A stretch of 64,000 nt of DNA from JBFLXB01 sp964570625. GTDB lineage: Bacteria > Nitrospirota > Nitrospiria > 2-01-FULL-66-17. Made by a program: the position numbers and the translations under genes. The notes beneath the pieces are model-generated. The model ran no database searches and had not been told where the DNA came from. It was given only the letters and a program-made list of their open reading frames with translations. Location: positions 1 through 64,000 of the forward strand of contig CAZMYW010000029.1 in the NCBI GenBank assembly GCA_964570625.1, given 5' to 3'. Every line of letters starts with the position of its first letter. Positions within the stretch are counted from its first letter, which is position 1. Positions 1 to 9,110 of the stretch are shown piece by piece.

Positions 1-1648
1 CCAGCTGGGTCAACCCGAAGTTCGCCGGGCTGATCCCGTTGTGAGCGCCATCCGTGTCCGCACCCAAGAAGCTGAAGGTGTGGCCGTTGGTCTCACGGAT
101 CCACCCGCGGAGGCCGGCTTCCAACGCCTCTTTGTAGTAGACCGTGCCGTCATCCGGCGTGCCGTAGAACCCGTCCGCGCCGGGATCCGACTCACAGGTG
201 CTCGCCGCCCATACCGACGACGCTGCGCCGGTGGTGCACTCCACATAGGCGCCCAAGCTTTGCAGGGTATCCGGATCCAAGGAATCCACCAACCCGGAGG
301 AGATGTGCGTGTTCCCGATTCGGTTCGGGTTCAGGTCGTTCCCGTACCGGTCGATCGGGCTTTCACCCCCGTCGATCACGTTGTTCGCGTTGTACACGAT
401 CGCAAAGGCGTTGCCGCCCGAGTCGATCGCGCCACCCGCAGCCACACAGTCGTCCTCTGCGTAGTTCGTACCGCGAGTCCCGCAGATGACCCAGGCATAC
501 GGATCGGCCCCTTCTTCCGAGTGGACGTTCGGCCCGCTGACGACGCGGAATTGGCTGAGCAGTTGCTGTTCGAATTCACCCACACCGATCCCGGTGCCAG
601 TCGAGTACTGCGCCAGCCGATCATCAATCACGAACGGCAGCTTCTCGAGGTTGCTGAGGGTGATGTTCTTCAACACCAACCCGCCGTTCGAGAGCCCTCC
701 GAGCGTGTCCAAGCGCGTCGACTGCGTTACCTCCACGGGCGTACCATCCGCCGTGTCGGTGTTCGCATCAGCGCCCTTGACCACCCACAGGTGCGTGTTG
801 CCGGCGGTGTCTTCGGTCACGTAGAACTCACACCATCCGCCACACCCGTCGGAGTTCTGGCCCGGGCTCAACGAGAACGCCCCGTCCAGGTTGGACATCG
901 CACGCCACCGGATGTCGGTCGCGTTGCGCGCAAAGCCGGTTGACGACCGCAGGCTCTGGGAGAACAGATCCAGATCCGTGATGCCGCCACCCGCGGTGTA
1001 CTTGACCATGAGGGTGTCCACCCAGGCTTCCCGTTGGTGCGGCCAGTACCGGGGGAATTTCCCGGTGGTCAACGGCTCACCGTGAGCATCGGCCATGGCC
1101 AGAATACCCACCAGGCCCAATTCAGCCGAGGCGTCAGCCAACGCCAGGCCGAGGTCCCCGCCCGCACCCGCGATCCCCACTTCGGGGAAGAACGGGAACG
1201 CTTCCGCCAATGGGGCGAACCCGGACAGCCACTGCCCGCCCGAGAACGACGGTTGCATCAGCAACCGATATCCCGTACGGTGATGGTCGCCCGAGGGCGG
1301 AACGAACGGCGTGCCGAACCGCGGGTCATAATACACCCCGCTCGCCCACGCTTCGATCGATGCTTGACCCCACCGGGCGCAGTTTCCGTTTGCCAGGCCG
1401 ATGGAGGCGGTGCAAGGCGTCATCGTTCCCAGATAGGGAATGTAGATGCCGCCGGCGGTGAACGTGCCGCCGATCCCCGTCGAATCAGCCGAGGAAACGA
1501 AGGTCGGCACAAACAGCGCACTACCGGTCACACCGGTGACCGAGGTGTTATTGATGGTGAACAGGTTGACGGCCATCGCGGGTGCCGAAATCAACACGAG
1601 CGCGAGGATCGCCAGGCCTAACACCATATATCTGCCGTGTTTTGCCAT
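1..1648 (-). CDS. Exported protein of unknown function (3' end beyond window)
   Basis: An open frame of about 549 codons runs off the left edge, so the C-terminus is missing. The ATG at 1648 follows a purine-rich AGAGAGG. The first 26 residues are a typical signal peptide: a basic start (MAKHGRY), a hydrophobic core and an APAMA cleavage site. The mature part is rich in Gly, Asp, Asn and Ser, with few charged stretches and scattered Cys such as CGGWC, as in large secreted or surface proteins. I recognise no domain. It shares strand and secreted character with the next gene upstream, so the two may belong together. That it is a secreted protein is well supported; its role is unknown. Confidence 0.7.
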   Translation of the reverse strand, partial: MAKHGRYMVLGLAILALVLISAPAMAVNLFTINNTSVTGVTGSALFVPTFVSSADSTGIGGTFTAGGIYIPYLGTMTPCTASIGLANGNCARWGQASIEAWASGVYYDPRFGTPFVPPSGDHHRTGYRLLMQPSFSGGQWLSGFAPLAEAFPFFPEVGIAGAGGDLGLALADASAELGLVGILAMADAHGEPLTTGKFPRYWPHQREAWVDTLMVKYTAGGGITDLDLFSQSLRSSTGFARNATDIRWRAMSNLDGAFSLSPGQNSDGCGGWCEFYVTEDTAGNTHLWVVKGADANTDTADGTPVEVTQSTRLDTLGGLSNGGLVLKNITLSNLEKLPFVIDDRLAQYSTGTGIGVGEFEQQLLSQFRVVSGPNVHSEEGADPYAWVICGTRGTNYAEDDCVAAGGAIDSGGNAFAIVYNANNVIDGGESPIDRYGNDLNPNRIGNTHISSGLVDSLDPDTLQSLGAYVECTTGAASSVWAASTCESDPGADGFYGTPDDGTVYYKEALEAGLRGWIRETNGHTFSFLGADTDGAHNGISPANFGLTQL

Positions 1649-1802
1649 TGCGTGTACCTCTCTTGATTGAGCCCCTTCCCCCCATGGGAAGAGGTCCTGC
1701 TTGATGTGCTTCCGCATTCGTGATCACCCCCTTTCCTGCGATGAAATCACAGGGCCGAAGCCCCGGTTGAAGCCACTGGGTTGAGCCGTAGACGCTGGCT
1801 CT

Positions 1803-2549
1803 CTACTCACACTGCTGCGCTGGCCCGTCGAGCGTGAGGCCGTCGGGCCGATTGTCGCCGTTCGCATCCGCGACGATGCCGTTAAACGTAAACGTGCCCC
1901 CGCACGTCGAGGTCACACCGTCCTCCACCAGCGTCTGGGTGTAACTCCCTTGGCTACCGATCGGATTGCCCGCAGCGTCGGTTAGCGAACGGACGCTGAA
2001 ACTCATATCAAAGGCTTGTCCCTTTTCCGCCACGTTTTGGGAAAAACGGTATTCGATTTCGGTGCAACGGTTGGAGAGACTGGACGGACCGGGGATCGCC
2101 ACACAGGCGGTGGTTTCGGTACTCAATCGAGACAACACCCCGCTTTCCAAGGTTTGAAACGCCGAGCCCAGTTCATTCACTCGTGACAAGGTGAGTGGCG
2201 TGCAGGACGCGACGGTGAACGGGGGAGTGGTGGCCCCGCCGGTATCGCAGTTCTGGAGGACCTCCACACTACTGCTGCCGGAGGGAACGCCGCACCCGAA
2301 CTGACTGCTGGCGCATCCGCCAAACGGGTTCGGGGCAAACGGGTTGGAGGTATCGGGAAACGGATCGGATGGCCCGGTAATGATCGTCGGGTCAAATCCG
2401 CGCAACGTCACCATGTTCACGTTTGCTTGATTGCTCAAATTCAAGGTCGTGATTTGCTGACCGTATGACGTGGAGACGGCCCCGAAGACCGCTACACTGA
2501 CGAGGCCCACCAACCCACGAGCCACAAGCGATTGCATGCGTCGATTCAT
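1803..2549 (-). CDS. Exported protein of unknown function
   Basis: This 248-residue protein starts at the internal ATG at 2549, not at the longer possible start at 2609. Only the shorter form begins with a clean signal peptide: MNRRMQ, a hydrophobic core, then cleavage near SYGQQ. The mature protein is low in charge, with several Cys (CASSQFGCG and a C-terminal QQCE), which suggests disulfides in the periplasm or outside the cell. No family is recognised. A possible regulatory direct repeat lies about 75 bp upstream. Similar exported character and orientation link it loosely to the truncated gene downstream. Confidence 0.65.
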   Translation of the reverse strand: MNRRMQSLVARGLVGLVSVAVFGAVSTSYGQQITTLNLSNQANVNMVTLRGFDPTIITGPSDPFPDTSNPFAPNPFGGCASSQFGCGVPSGSSSVEVLQNCDTGGATTPPFTVASCTPLTLSRVNELGSAFQTLESGVLSRLSTETTACVAIPGPSSLSNRCTEIEYRFSQNVAEKGQAFDMSFSVRSLTDAAGNPIGSQGSYTQTLVEDGVTSTCGGTFTFNGIVADANGDNRPDGLTLDGPAQQCE

Positions 2550-2623
2550 CTTTCTGGCAAACCGCACCGGCGGATATCTATTTGCAATGACTGGGCCAAC
2601 GTATCTCACGGAGAATCCTGCGA

Positions 2624-2643
2624 TAATTACAAGTAATTACAAG
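2624..2643. repeat. Tandem direct repeat TAATTACAAG x2
   Basis: Two adjacent identical copies of the 10-mer TAATTACAAG lie in the AT-rich gap about 75-95 bp upstream of the exported-protein start at 2549. Position and spacing (one helical turn) would suit a regulator site, but no regulator can be named. Confidence 0.4.
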
Positions 2644-2716
2644 CACTAACCACAAGGGAAATGGCTACTCGTCTATTCAGGCAGGTGGAACACGTGCTCG
2701 AAGCCGCCACAAAGCC

Positions 2717-2769
2717 CTTCTCATTGGAGAAGATGGGAAAAAGTTTTCCCCCCGTGCTCACTTTTTCCC
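2717..2769 (-). terminator. Paired hairpins after the beta-barrel gene, possible terminator
   Basis: Just past the stop at 2784 lie two perfect inverted repeats. The 9-bp arm GGGAAAAAG (2735-2743) pairs with CTTTTTCCC (2761-2769). CTTCTC (2717-2722) pairs with GAGAAG (2727-2732) around a 4-base loop. There is no long U-run after the stem in the minus direction, so a standard intrinsic terminator is only tentative. Confidence 0.35.
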
Positions 2770-2783
2770 AAGCTAGGGCCTGT

Positions 2784-4112
2784 TTAGAAACGCACGGTGA
2801 AGTCGAACAGCCCCTCCCAACCAGACAGTTCAAGGGTCACATCTCTTTCATCTCCCGCCTCCTCTTGAAGATCTCCAGTCGTCGTCACCGAGGCGTAGGA
2901 GACCGTCCTCCCGTCCCTGGGCGGAAAGAACAGCTGCGGGAGCGGCACCCCGGGGCGGATTGTCAATGGATTCTCTGCTGGAAAATTCGGGAACCCCGCC
3001 AGGAAATGCCGGGTGACGGTCATTTGTCGAATGTTGCCCATCACGTAATTGGCGCGTCCACCGATTGACAACCACGACGTGAGCGGGTAATCGCCGCCCA
3101 CGCCGAATCGCGTGGTGTATCCCCACCCAAACGACTCGTCAGAACTCACCGAGGCAAAACTGAGGTCCGGGTCCACGACGTTGACTAATGAGTCCATGGT
3201 AAAAAACGCCAAACTGATGCCCACCAGGCCGGCGTTCAGATACAGGCCTTTCCCCTCGGGATTCCGGAACAAGTGGTACCGCCACTCCAAAAAAATCTGG
3301 TCCAGAATCAAATTGTACCGAGCGCTCCGAGGCGCATCGATGGGGTCTCGGTTCGATCGAAGAAACAAACTGATCGTGTCTTGCCCGAACGTTTCACCAC
3401 GCCAACTGGAAAATGACACCCCAAACGAATGCGGCCCCCCGGTGTTGTAGAACGTGTCCACGCCATAGGTCAGACCGCCCTCGATCCCCTCGACCACAAG
3501 ATTCCGTTGCTCGAACGAAAAGTCTTGGTTGCGCGGCAAGAGAAAATTCGGGTCTTGAAGCATCGTCAGACTGGTGTCTTGCAAGATACGATTCAAGGTG
3601 CCCAAACGCGGCTGGTAGTACCCTACGGTCAGTGCAAACGACCAGGGTGCAGGCGACGGAGCAACCGGAGGAGGACCCGCCGGAGGTACCGACTGCAACG
3701 CCTTCGGAACCACCACGCCGTCGGCAGCAGCAGCGGGACCCCCTCCCGACGACGACGGCTCAAGCGGCCCCAGGGGGACGACCGGTTCAGCGGCAACCGG
3801 CTCAGTCTGAGCGGAACCATCCGCCGGCTGAAAATCTTCGGGCGACACCGGAGTCACTGTTTCGGGGGATTCCGGAGGTGACTCGGGAGTCGGCGTCTCG
3901 TGCTCCAGCGGCGTAGCCTCGGATGCCGGCGCCGGTGTGTCCGGCTGAAGAGGGGGAGCGTCCCCGACGCCTTCAGCCGCTTCCCGGTCCTCCTCGGTCG
4001 TCGGAGGAAGCGCATCTTGCGCAGTTGCCACGGCGTTCAAACAGCCCACGCCGATGGCGATCACCGCCGCCAGCAGATACCACGCGGTCCGCGTCCAACG
4101 TCGATGGCTCAT
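2784..4112 (-). CDS. Outer-membrane beta-barrel-like protein with Pro/Glu-rich N-terminal region
   Basis: A 442-residue exported protein. The ATG at 4112 is preferred because the product then starts MSHRRWTRTAW with a signal or lipoprotein-like segment (the core contains GVGCLNAVATAQ), and it avoids overlap with the MMPL gene upstream. Residues about 35-150 are low-complexity, rich in Pro, Glu, Thr and Ala. The rest alternates aromatic and polar residues in barrel style and ends in phenylalanine (DFTVRF), the usual signal of Bam-assembled outer-membrane proteins. It lies 37 bp downstream of an MMPL exporter and could be its outer-membrane partner; that is inference. The low-complexity part might span the periplasm or bind peptidoglycan. 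Confidence 0.6.
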   Translation of the reverse strand: MSHRRWTRTAWYLLAAVIAIGVGCLNAVATAQDALPPTTEEDREAAEGVGDAPPLQPDTPAPASEATPLEHETPTPESPPESPETVTPVSPEDFQPADGSAQTEPVAAEPVVPLGPLEPSSSGGGPAAAADGVVVPKALQSVPPAGPPPVAPSPAPWSFALTVGYYQPRLGTLNRILQDTSLTMLQDPNFLLPRNQDFSFEQRNLVVEGIEGGLTYGVDTFYNTGGPHSFGVSFSSWRGETFGQDTISLFLRSNRDPIDAPRSARYNLILDQIFLEWRYHLFRNPEGKGLYLNAGLVGISLAFFTMDSLVNVVDPDLSFASVSSDESFGWGYTTRFGVGGDYPLTSWLSIGGRANYVMGNIRQMTVTRHFLAGFPNFPAENPLTIRPGVPLPQLFFPPRDGRTVSYASVTTTGDLQEEAGDERDVTLELSGWEGLFDFTVRF

Positions 4113-4149
4113 TGCGGAATCCGCAGGACCGACCCTCAGAACGAGCCCG

Positions 4150-6609
4150 TCAACCTTGGGCCACAAGCGGCTTGGTGACGCGAGACCCCACGATGAAGGT
4201 GGGCTGAAATCCCGCAATCAGCAACGGGAGGATGATCAGGGCGCCCAGCGCGCTGGTGGCCATCGCAATGGGCACCAGGACCCCTTCCATATGGAGGTAG
4301 TACCCGGAGAACGGCAACGTCAGATACCCCGCGGAGATGGCCACCGCCACGTAGCAAATCGCCTTGCCGGAGGTCGTGATCGCGGATCGCAGCGCGGCTT
4401 CCAGAGACAATTCACCGAACCCGCCGGCCGCTCGGTACTCCTCCCGCAGGCGGAAGAGGAAATAGATCGCGTAGTCCGCGCCCATCCCCACCGCCATCGC
4501 GGAAATCGCCGCGGTGCCGATGCCGAGGGTGACCCCGCCGAATCCCATGACGGCGAAGTTCACCAGCACTGCCAATCCTAGTGGGATCAGAACCAGACAT
4601 GCGCCCACCGCCGAACGGAGCACGATGGCCGAAGCCACGAAGATGATCAGCCCGATTTGCGCGATATTTTGCAGTTTGCCGTCCACCATGGTGCGGTTCA
4701 GCGCCACCGTCACGGGCGAGCTCCCAGCCACTCCGATCGTGACGCCCAACCGATCGAACGCCGCGCGCTGCGACTCCACAACGGCGATCAGTTGCTCGGC
4801 GAGGGCCGTGGAGTCGCTCTTCAGGAAGGACCAGATGACCGCGCGACGATAGCGGTAGTCGATCAACCTGGCGAAATCCGCGGGATTGCCGGAGATCGAG
4901 TAGAGGAACAAGAAGTTGGAGATCTCTCCTTCGGTTGTGGGAATTCGGTCGAAGGCTTCTTGATCACCGTGGAACGTGCGGTTCATCTTGCGCAAATAAT
5001 CGACGAACGATTCGGTCTTGCCGACGCCCGGTACCTGAGCGATCCGCGCCTCCAGATCCGCAATGGCCGCGACGACCTCGGGGCGCTTCAGCACGTCCGG
5101 CTGCCCGCCCTCGACCATGACGTAGAACGTCGAGGTCCCCCCGAAATGGGTGTTCAAGGCCCGTTCGTCGATCCTGAGGGCGGTCGATTCGAAAAACTGT
5201 CCTTTGAGACTGTTGTTGACCACGACCTGCGAGGCCCCGACCGCTCCGGCCACCGCCACCAACACGACGCCCACGGCCACCCAACCGCGCCGACTCCCCG
5301 TGACCACAACCGCCAGACCCGCCAACATACGGTCCAAACCGTCGCGGGCGGCCTTGGTCACCGACGGCGGACGCATCAGCGAACGGAGCGCTGGAATAAA
5401 GGTCAGTTCCAGCACCAGCGCGCTCATGATCCCGAACGCCGTCAACATACCGAACGCCTGGAACGTTTTGAGATTGAAGGTGACCAGTGACGCAAAGCTC
5501 GCGGCCGCGACCAGGCCCGCGGTGATCATGACCGGGGCCATCTTGGTGGTGGCCTCGACCACGGCGGTCCGGTTGTCATGCCCCGCGGCTAATTCTTCGT
5601 AATACCGCTTGAGGATTTGGATCGCGTGCCCCGCGGCGATCGCCATGATGAGAATCGGCGTCATGGTGTTGAACGGGTCCATCGCGATACGGAAGATCCC
5701 CATGAGTCCCAACGCCCACACCACGGAGATCAGCGCCGTCACCAACGGCAGCGCCATGCCCTGAAGACTGCGGAAGGCCCAGTACAACACGACCATCATC
5801 AGCACTAACGCAATGGGAAAGAGAACCACGATGCGTTTCGAATCCGCTTCGAGGTACGACAATGCGATGGGCAACCCCCCGAGGTGAATCTCCACGTCGG
5901 GTCCGGCGACCCGGGCGGTCGCGTCGTAGAGGGCGCGCCGGATCTCCTCGTCCCCCATTCGAAACCCATACGCGGTCTTCATGGCGCCTCGGCTGCCGCC
6001 GAACCAGGACTCGCTGGCCCAGTCCTCGGGGTTTTTCGGCCAGTCCTGGGCCGGGGCGGACGCTTGCTGCTGGTTCCCCTGCCACGTGGGGACCCATTCG
6101 CGGAAATCCGTGATGATCGCCGCGGCGCGTCCGTCGGCCGACACCAGGCTATTGACGTACAGGTCGTTCGACATCACCCGCCGCCGAAACGCCTCTGCCT
6201 CCTCGGCCGTCTCGGGCACCGTGGGCATGAGGCGCTCGACTTTGATGGACTCTCCGTCGGCAGCCACAAACTTCACCTTCCGATCGGCGAGGCTGACGAC
6301 GTTCTCTTCCTTAATGCCTGGGATCTTTTTGACCTCTTCGGTCAGGGCCTTGATCGTGGCCAGGTGCTGCGGCGTGAAGATGTCGCCCTGTTTCGGCACC
6401 ACGCCGACCACAACCACGCGGCTGCCCCCGAAAACCTCTTCGATGACGTTGTTCAGTTGAACGTAGGGGTGTTGTTGGGGCAGGATGGTCTTCGGATCAA
6501 TCACCATCCGGACCTTCAGCATCTGAACGGCAAACACCCCGGTCAGGGCAGCCGTGGCCAGCAGAACCCACCAGGGGTGGCGGACCACGAATTCGATCGC
6601 TCGTCTCAT
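4150..6609 (-). CDS. MMPL/RND-superfamily exporter (COG1033 type)
   Basis: An inner-membrane transporter of 819 residues in the MMPL branch of the RND superfamily. The start at 6609 (MRRAIEFVVRHPWW) puts the first membrane helix at the N-terminus. The layout is the classic duplicated one: helix 1, a large periplasmic loop (to about 260), five helices, a second N-terminal helix near 460, a second loop, five more helices. The motif GMGADYAIYFLFRLREEY in the second half is the conserved Asp-Tyr segment of MMPL proteins, which act with the proton gradient. The LolA-like gene directly upstream is a common partner of this subfamily, pointing to lipid or hopanoid movement to the outer membrane rather than drug efflux. 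The substrate is not visible from sequence. Confidence 0.85.
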   Translation of the reverse strand: MRRAIEFVVRHPWWVLLATAALTGVFAVQMLKVRMVIDPKTILPQQHPYVQLNNVIEEVFGGSRVVVVGVVPKQGDIFTPQHLATIKALTEEVKKIPGIKEENVVSLADRKVKFVAADGESIKVERLMPTVPETAEEAEAFRRRVMSNDLYVNSLVSADGRAAAIITDFREWVPTWQGNQQQASAPAQDWPKNPEDWASESWFGGSRGAMKTAYGFRMGDEEIRRALYDATARVAGPDVEIHLGGLPIALSYLEADSKRIVVLFPIALVLMMVVLYWAFRSLQGMALPLVTALISVVWALGLMGIFRIAMDPFNTMTPILIMAIAAGHAIQILKRYYEELAAGHDNRTAVVEATTKMAPVMITAGLVAAASFASLVTFNLKTFQAFGMLTAFGIMSALVLELTFIPALRSLMRPPSVTKAARDGLDRMLAGLAVVVTGSRRGWVAVGVVLVAVAGAVGASQVVVNNSLKGQFFESTALRIDERALNTHFGGTSTFYVMVEGGQPDVLKRPEVVAAIADLEARIAQVPGVGKTESFVDYLRKMNRTFHGDQEAFDRIPTTEGEISNFLFLYSISGNPADFARLIDYRYRRAVIWSFLKSDSTALAEQLIAVVESQRAAFDRLGVTIGVAGSSPVTVALNRTMVDGKLQNIAQIGLIIFVASAIVLRSAVGACLVLIPLGLAVLVNFAVMGFGGVTLGIGTAAISAMAVGMGADYAIYFLFRLREEYRAAGGFGELSLEAALRSAITTSGKAICYVAVAISAGYLTLPFSGYYLHMEGVLVPIAMATSALGALIILPLLIAGFQPTFIVGSRVTKPLVAQG

Positions 6610-6725
6610 GGACCCATCATCGAGACCGCGGGAAGCCGGTTGGCATTCCCGGGGAACGGGCACAAATTACCGACAAAACGAGGGTAGAGCGTCCAGGGGT
6701 TGGGTGTTGGGGCGAGGAAACGACG

Positions 6726-7538
6726 TTACCGCCGTGGGCCCGTCTTGAGGATGCGCTCGCTGAATTCGTCGTCCGTCAACCCCACGTTGTTCTTGAGGTC
6801 GCTGATCTCGAACAGCGTCTTGTGCGAGGTTTGGACATTTTTGACCTCGGCGCGCTTCCAGGCCCAGACGTTGTTCGGACGCTGCCATTCGACCGACTGC
6901 GTCTTGAGCAGCTCGCCCTTTCGGTCGTAGTAGTCGATACGCCACGGCGTGAAATCCGTGGCCGGGACCCACGTGATTTTCTTCCCGTAGAGGCTTTCCT
7001 GGTCTTTGGGTACGCTCTGCACCACGTAGCACTCCGCCGGACCGCATTGTTCGGTCTTTAGCAACGTGTGCGTGTCCTCGCCGAGCTCGCGTTGACCAAG
7101 GTCCGCAAACGTGAGGTCCGACCCCATGAACGCGTCGTCCTGTTCGCGAGTCGTCATACGCCGTACTTGCTTCAGACTCGGCAGATAGAGACGGAGGTCG
7201 TCCGCCTGGCCCGGTTTGTGGTAGTCCCAGATCAGGAATCCGACGCCGCGCTGATCCGGTGGGAATTCTGTCACGAACAGCGTCTTGCTCTCGAACCCGT
7301 CCTTGCCTCCGTACGCCTTCCAATATCGCTTGGTCACGATCTTCTGTTCATCCCCTCGCTTGTCGACCTTGCGCAAGGTGACGGTGGACAACTGGTCGTT
7401 CGCGAGGTACAACTCGCGCGTCTTTTTCATCACGTCCAAGCCCGTGAGTTCGGATTCCGCGGCGACCGCCGTCGCGCACACTGCGGCGATCACCCCGAGC
7501 GCCGCGGCGGCAGCGCGCAGACTGATTCGTCTCATCAT
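6726..7538 (-). CDS. LolA-like outer-membrane lipoprotein-sorting family protein
   Basis: A 270-residue periplasmic protein with a signal peptide (MMRRISLRAAAAALG... cleaved near AVAAES). The body matches the LolA-like COG2834 family that pairs with MMPL exporters: an early alpha segment (VMKKTRELY), then long strands with DLRLYLPSLKQVRR and a late Trp-rich strand (WRIDYYDRKGELLKTQ). Such proteins are thought to carry lipid between membranes. It lies 116 bp upstream of the MMPL gene in the same orientation and very likely works with it. ATGATG gives two possible first codons; AAGGG precedes them. Confidence 0.8.
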   Translation of the reverse strand: MMRRISLRAAAAALGVIAAVCATAVAAESELTGLDVMKKTRELYLANDQLSTVTLRKVDKRGDEQKIVTKRYWKAYGGKDGFESKTLFVTEFPPDQRGVGFLIWDYHKPGQADDLRLYLPSLKQVRRMTTREQDDAFMGSDLTFADLGQRELGEDTHTLLKTEQCGPAECYVVQSVPKDQESLYGKKITWVPATDFTPWRIDYYDRKGELLKTQSVEWQRPNNVWAWKRAEVKNVQTSHKTLFEISDLKNNVGLTDDEFSERILKTGPRR

Positions 7539-7574
7539 TCCCTACCCTTCACGTGTGGTGTGGACAACCGGACC

Positions 7575-8633
7575 TTACGAAGGTTTCACCCCAGTCAGCA
7601 CCGTAAACGGACTCGGGGCCGACATGGGAACCCGCTTGACCTTGCTGAACCCCACCGCGGTCAACCACTCAGCAATCTCCCGACCGGAATGGGCAGCCCC
7701 TCCCGGCGTGTGGAGCAACTGATTCACCCCGATCATCGCCGACAGGACTGGGCCGGATTTGTCGTCGTTCAACATTTGATCCTGCACGATCACGAGGCCC
7801 CCGGGCGCAAGCGCTTGATGGGCCTTGCGGAAAATGTCTTGAACCACTGCGGGTGATTCCTGATTGAGCATCGACGACAACAACGCCGCGTCGTACCCGC
7901 TGCCGAATGCCTCGTTCAAGTAGTCGCCGGGCTTCGTATGGACGCGGCCGGTCATCTCGTGCGATGCGATGATCTCCCGCGTCACCGTCAGCGTCTGTGG
8001 TTGGTCGATCACCGTGGCCGACAATCCCTTGTTCTGTTTGCAGAACATGATGGAGAACGTCCCAGGCCCGCCGGCAATGTCCACCAGGTGGGACCGGCCT
8101 TTGAGTGGAATCTTCTTCGCGAGCAGGTGTGCTTGCGCCACGCCGCGATAGTGCATTCCGTAGATATAGGTCCGAGTCGCCTCTTCTCCCTGGTCATGCG
8201 GCTTGTGAACGGGCGGTTTGCCAGTCACCACCGCGTCGTACAGCTTCTCCCACGTCGGATACCAACTCTCAAACATCGAAACGATGCCGCCTTGAAAACG
8301 CGGACCGGTCTTGACCAGAAACGTGGCCGCAAGCGGGCTGTTCCGGTATCGTCCGTTCACGCGTTCCAGGAAGCCCAGCGACGTCGCGGCGATCAACAGG
8401 ATATCCAGTCCGCGGACGTCCGCGCCGGTCTCTCGTGCGAGTTCCTCCACGGACGAGGTCTTGCCCGACAGCCGGTTGAAGACATCCAGACGGTTCGCCA
8501 CGTGGAGGACTTTCGAGTGCCAATACGCGGAACTCACACGCGCGACCGTCATGGGATCCAGCGCTTTTGTCGTGCGGCGCTTGCTCCCCGTCGTGTGCCG
8601 ACGAGCCGGTTTCTTCGTTGTCGCCTTCGCCAT
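7575..8633 (-). CDS. SAM-dependent O-methyltransferase-like protein
   Basis: A 352-residue class I methyltransferase of the dimerising O-methyltransferase group. A basic tail (MAKATTKKPARRH) precedes a winged-helix dimerisation domain (about 30-130; LDVFNRLSGKTSSVEELA). The Rossmann domain has the SAM loop VDIAGGPGTFS near residue 190, and a later APGGLVIVQDQM strand. Relatives methylate hydroxyl groups on small molecules, quinones or polyketides. The acceptor here is unknown. Being 36 bp upstream of the LolA/MMPL pair, it may modify the lipid they move; this is inference. Confidence 0.75.
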   Translation of the reverse strand: MAKATTKKPARRHTTGSKRRTTKALDPMTVARVSSAYWHSKVLHVANRLDVFNRLSGKTSSVEELARETGADVRGLDILLIAATSLGFLERVNGRYRNSPLAATFLVKTGPRFQGGIVSMFESWYPTWEKLYDAVVTGKPPVHKPHDQGEEATRTYIYGMHYRGVAQAHLLAKKIPLKGRSHLVDIAGGPGTFSIMFCKQNKGLSATVIDQPQTLTVTREIIASHEMTGRVHTKPGDYLNEAFGSGYDAALLSSMLNQESPAVVQDIFRKAHQALAPGGLVIVQDQMLNDDKSGPVLSAMIGVNQLLHTPGGAAHSGREIAEWLTAVGFSKVKRVPMSAPSPFTVLTGVKPS

Positions 8634-8679
8634 TACGCCTCCTCGATGCGGGCCAAGCAGCCTTCAGTCACGCCCGGAG

Positions 8680-9087
8680 CTACCGAGCCACCTCGGTAGC
8701 CGCCGGCGATCGCTTCGCCTCTTTGGTCATGACCACCACTTTGATGCTCGCATTCACCCCTAATTCTTTGTGCTCAACGCCCTTCTCGTCCTTTTCTCGA
8801 CTGGCGGCCCGCACCTCAATCGTATGCTCGCCGGCCCGAATGTCCCACAAGGTCATGGTTTCCCGTTTGGTCGTTTTCGCGAATTTCCCATCGACATAAA
8901 TGTGCAGATGGTCCCCCATCGTCCCGCGTACAAACCGCGTTTCAATCGGGATATTCGACGTCTCGAACACGGCGCCATCCGCGGGACTGACGATTGTCAG
9001 GGACACATCCTCCGCCACCGCCGCCGCGGTCACCCCTGCCGAAACCACGACGGCGCACAGTATACTCGAAATTCGGAGCTTCATCAC
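8680..9087 (-). CDS. Exported Ig-like domain protein
   Basis: A small periplasmic protein of 135 residues. It has a signal peptide cut near AVAED, then one immunoglobulin-like sandwich. The pattern SPADGAVFETSNIPIETRF, HLHIYVDGK and AGEHTIEVRA resembles the bacterial Ig-like or DUF4399/DUF6130 proteins found in envelope clusters. No catalytic motif is seen. It sits between the methyltransferase and the monoheme outer-membrane protein. A carbohydrate- or metal-binding role is possible but not shown. Confidence 0.6.
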   Translation of the reverse strand: MMKLRISSILCAVVVSAGVTAAAVAEDVSLTIVSPADGAVFETSNIPIETRFVRGTMGDHLHIYVDGKFAKTTKRETMTLWDIRAGEHTIEVRAASREKDEKGVEHKELGVNASIKVVVMTKEAKRSPAATEVAR

Positions 9088-9110
9088 CCGCCCTCCATCC
9101 CGTCAGCCGA

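Noticed and set aside
41..943. A 300-codon open frame on the plus strand
   Set aside because: It lies over the exported-protein gene on the minus strand, has an Arg-rich random-looking product and no ribosome-binding site.
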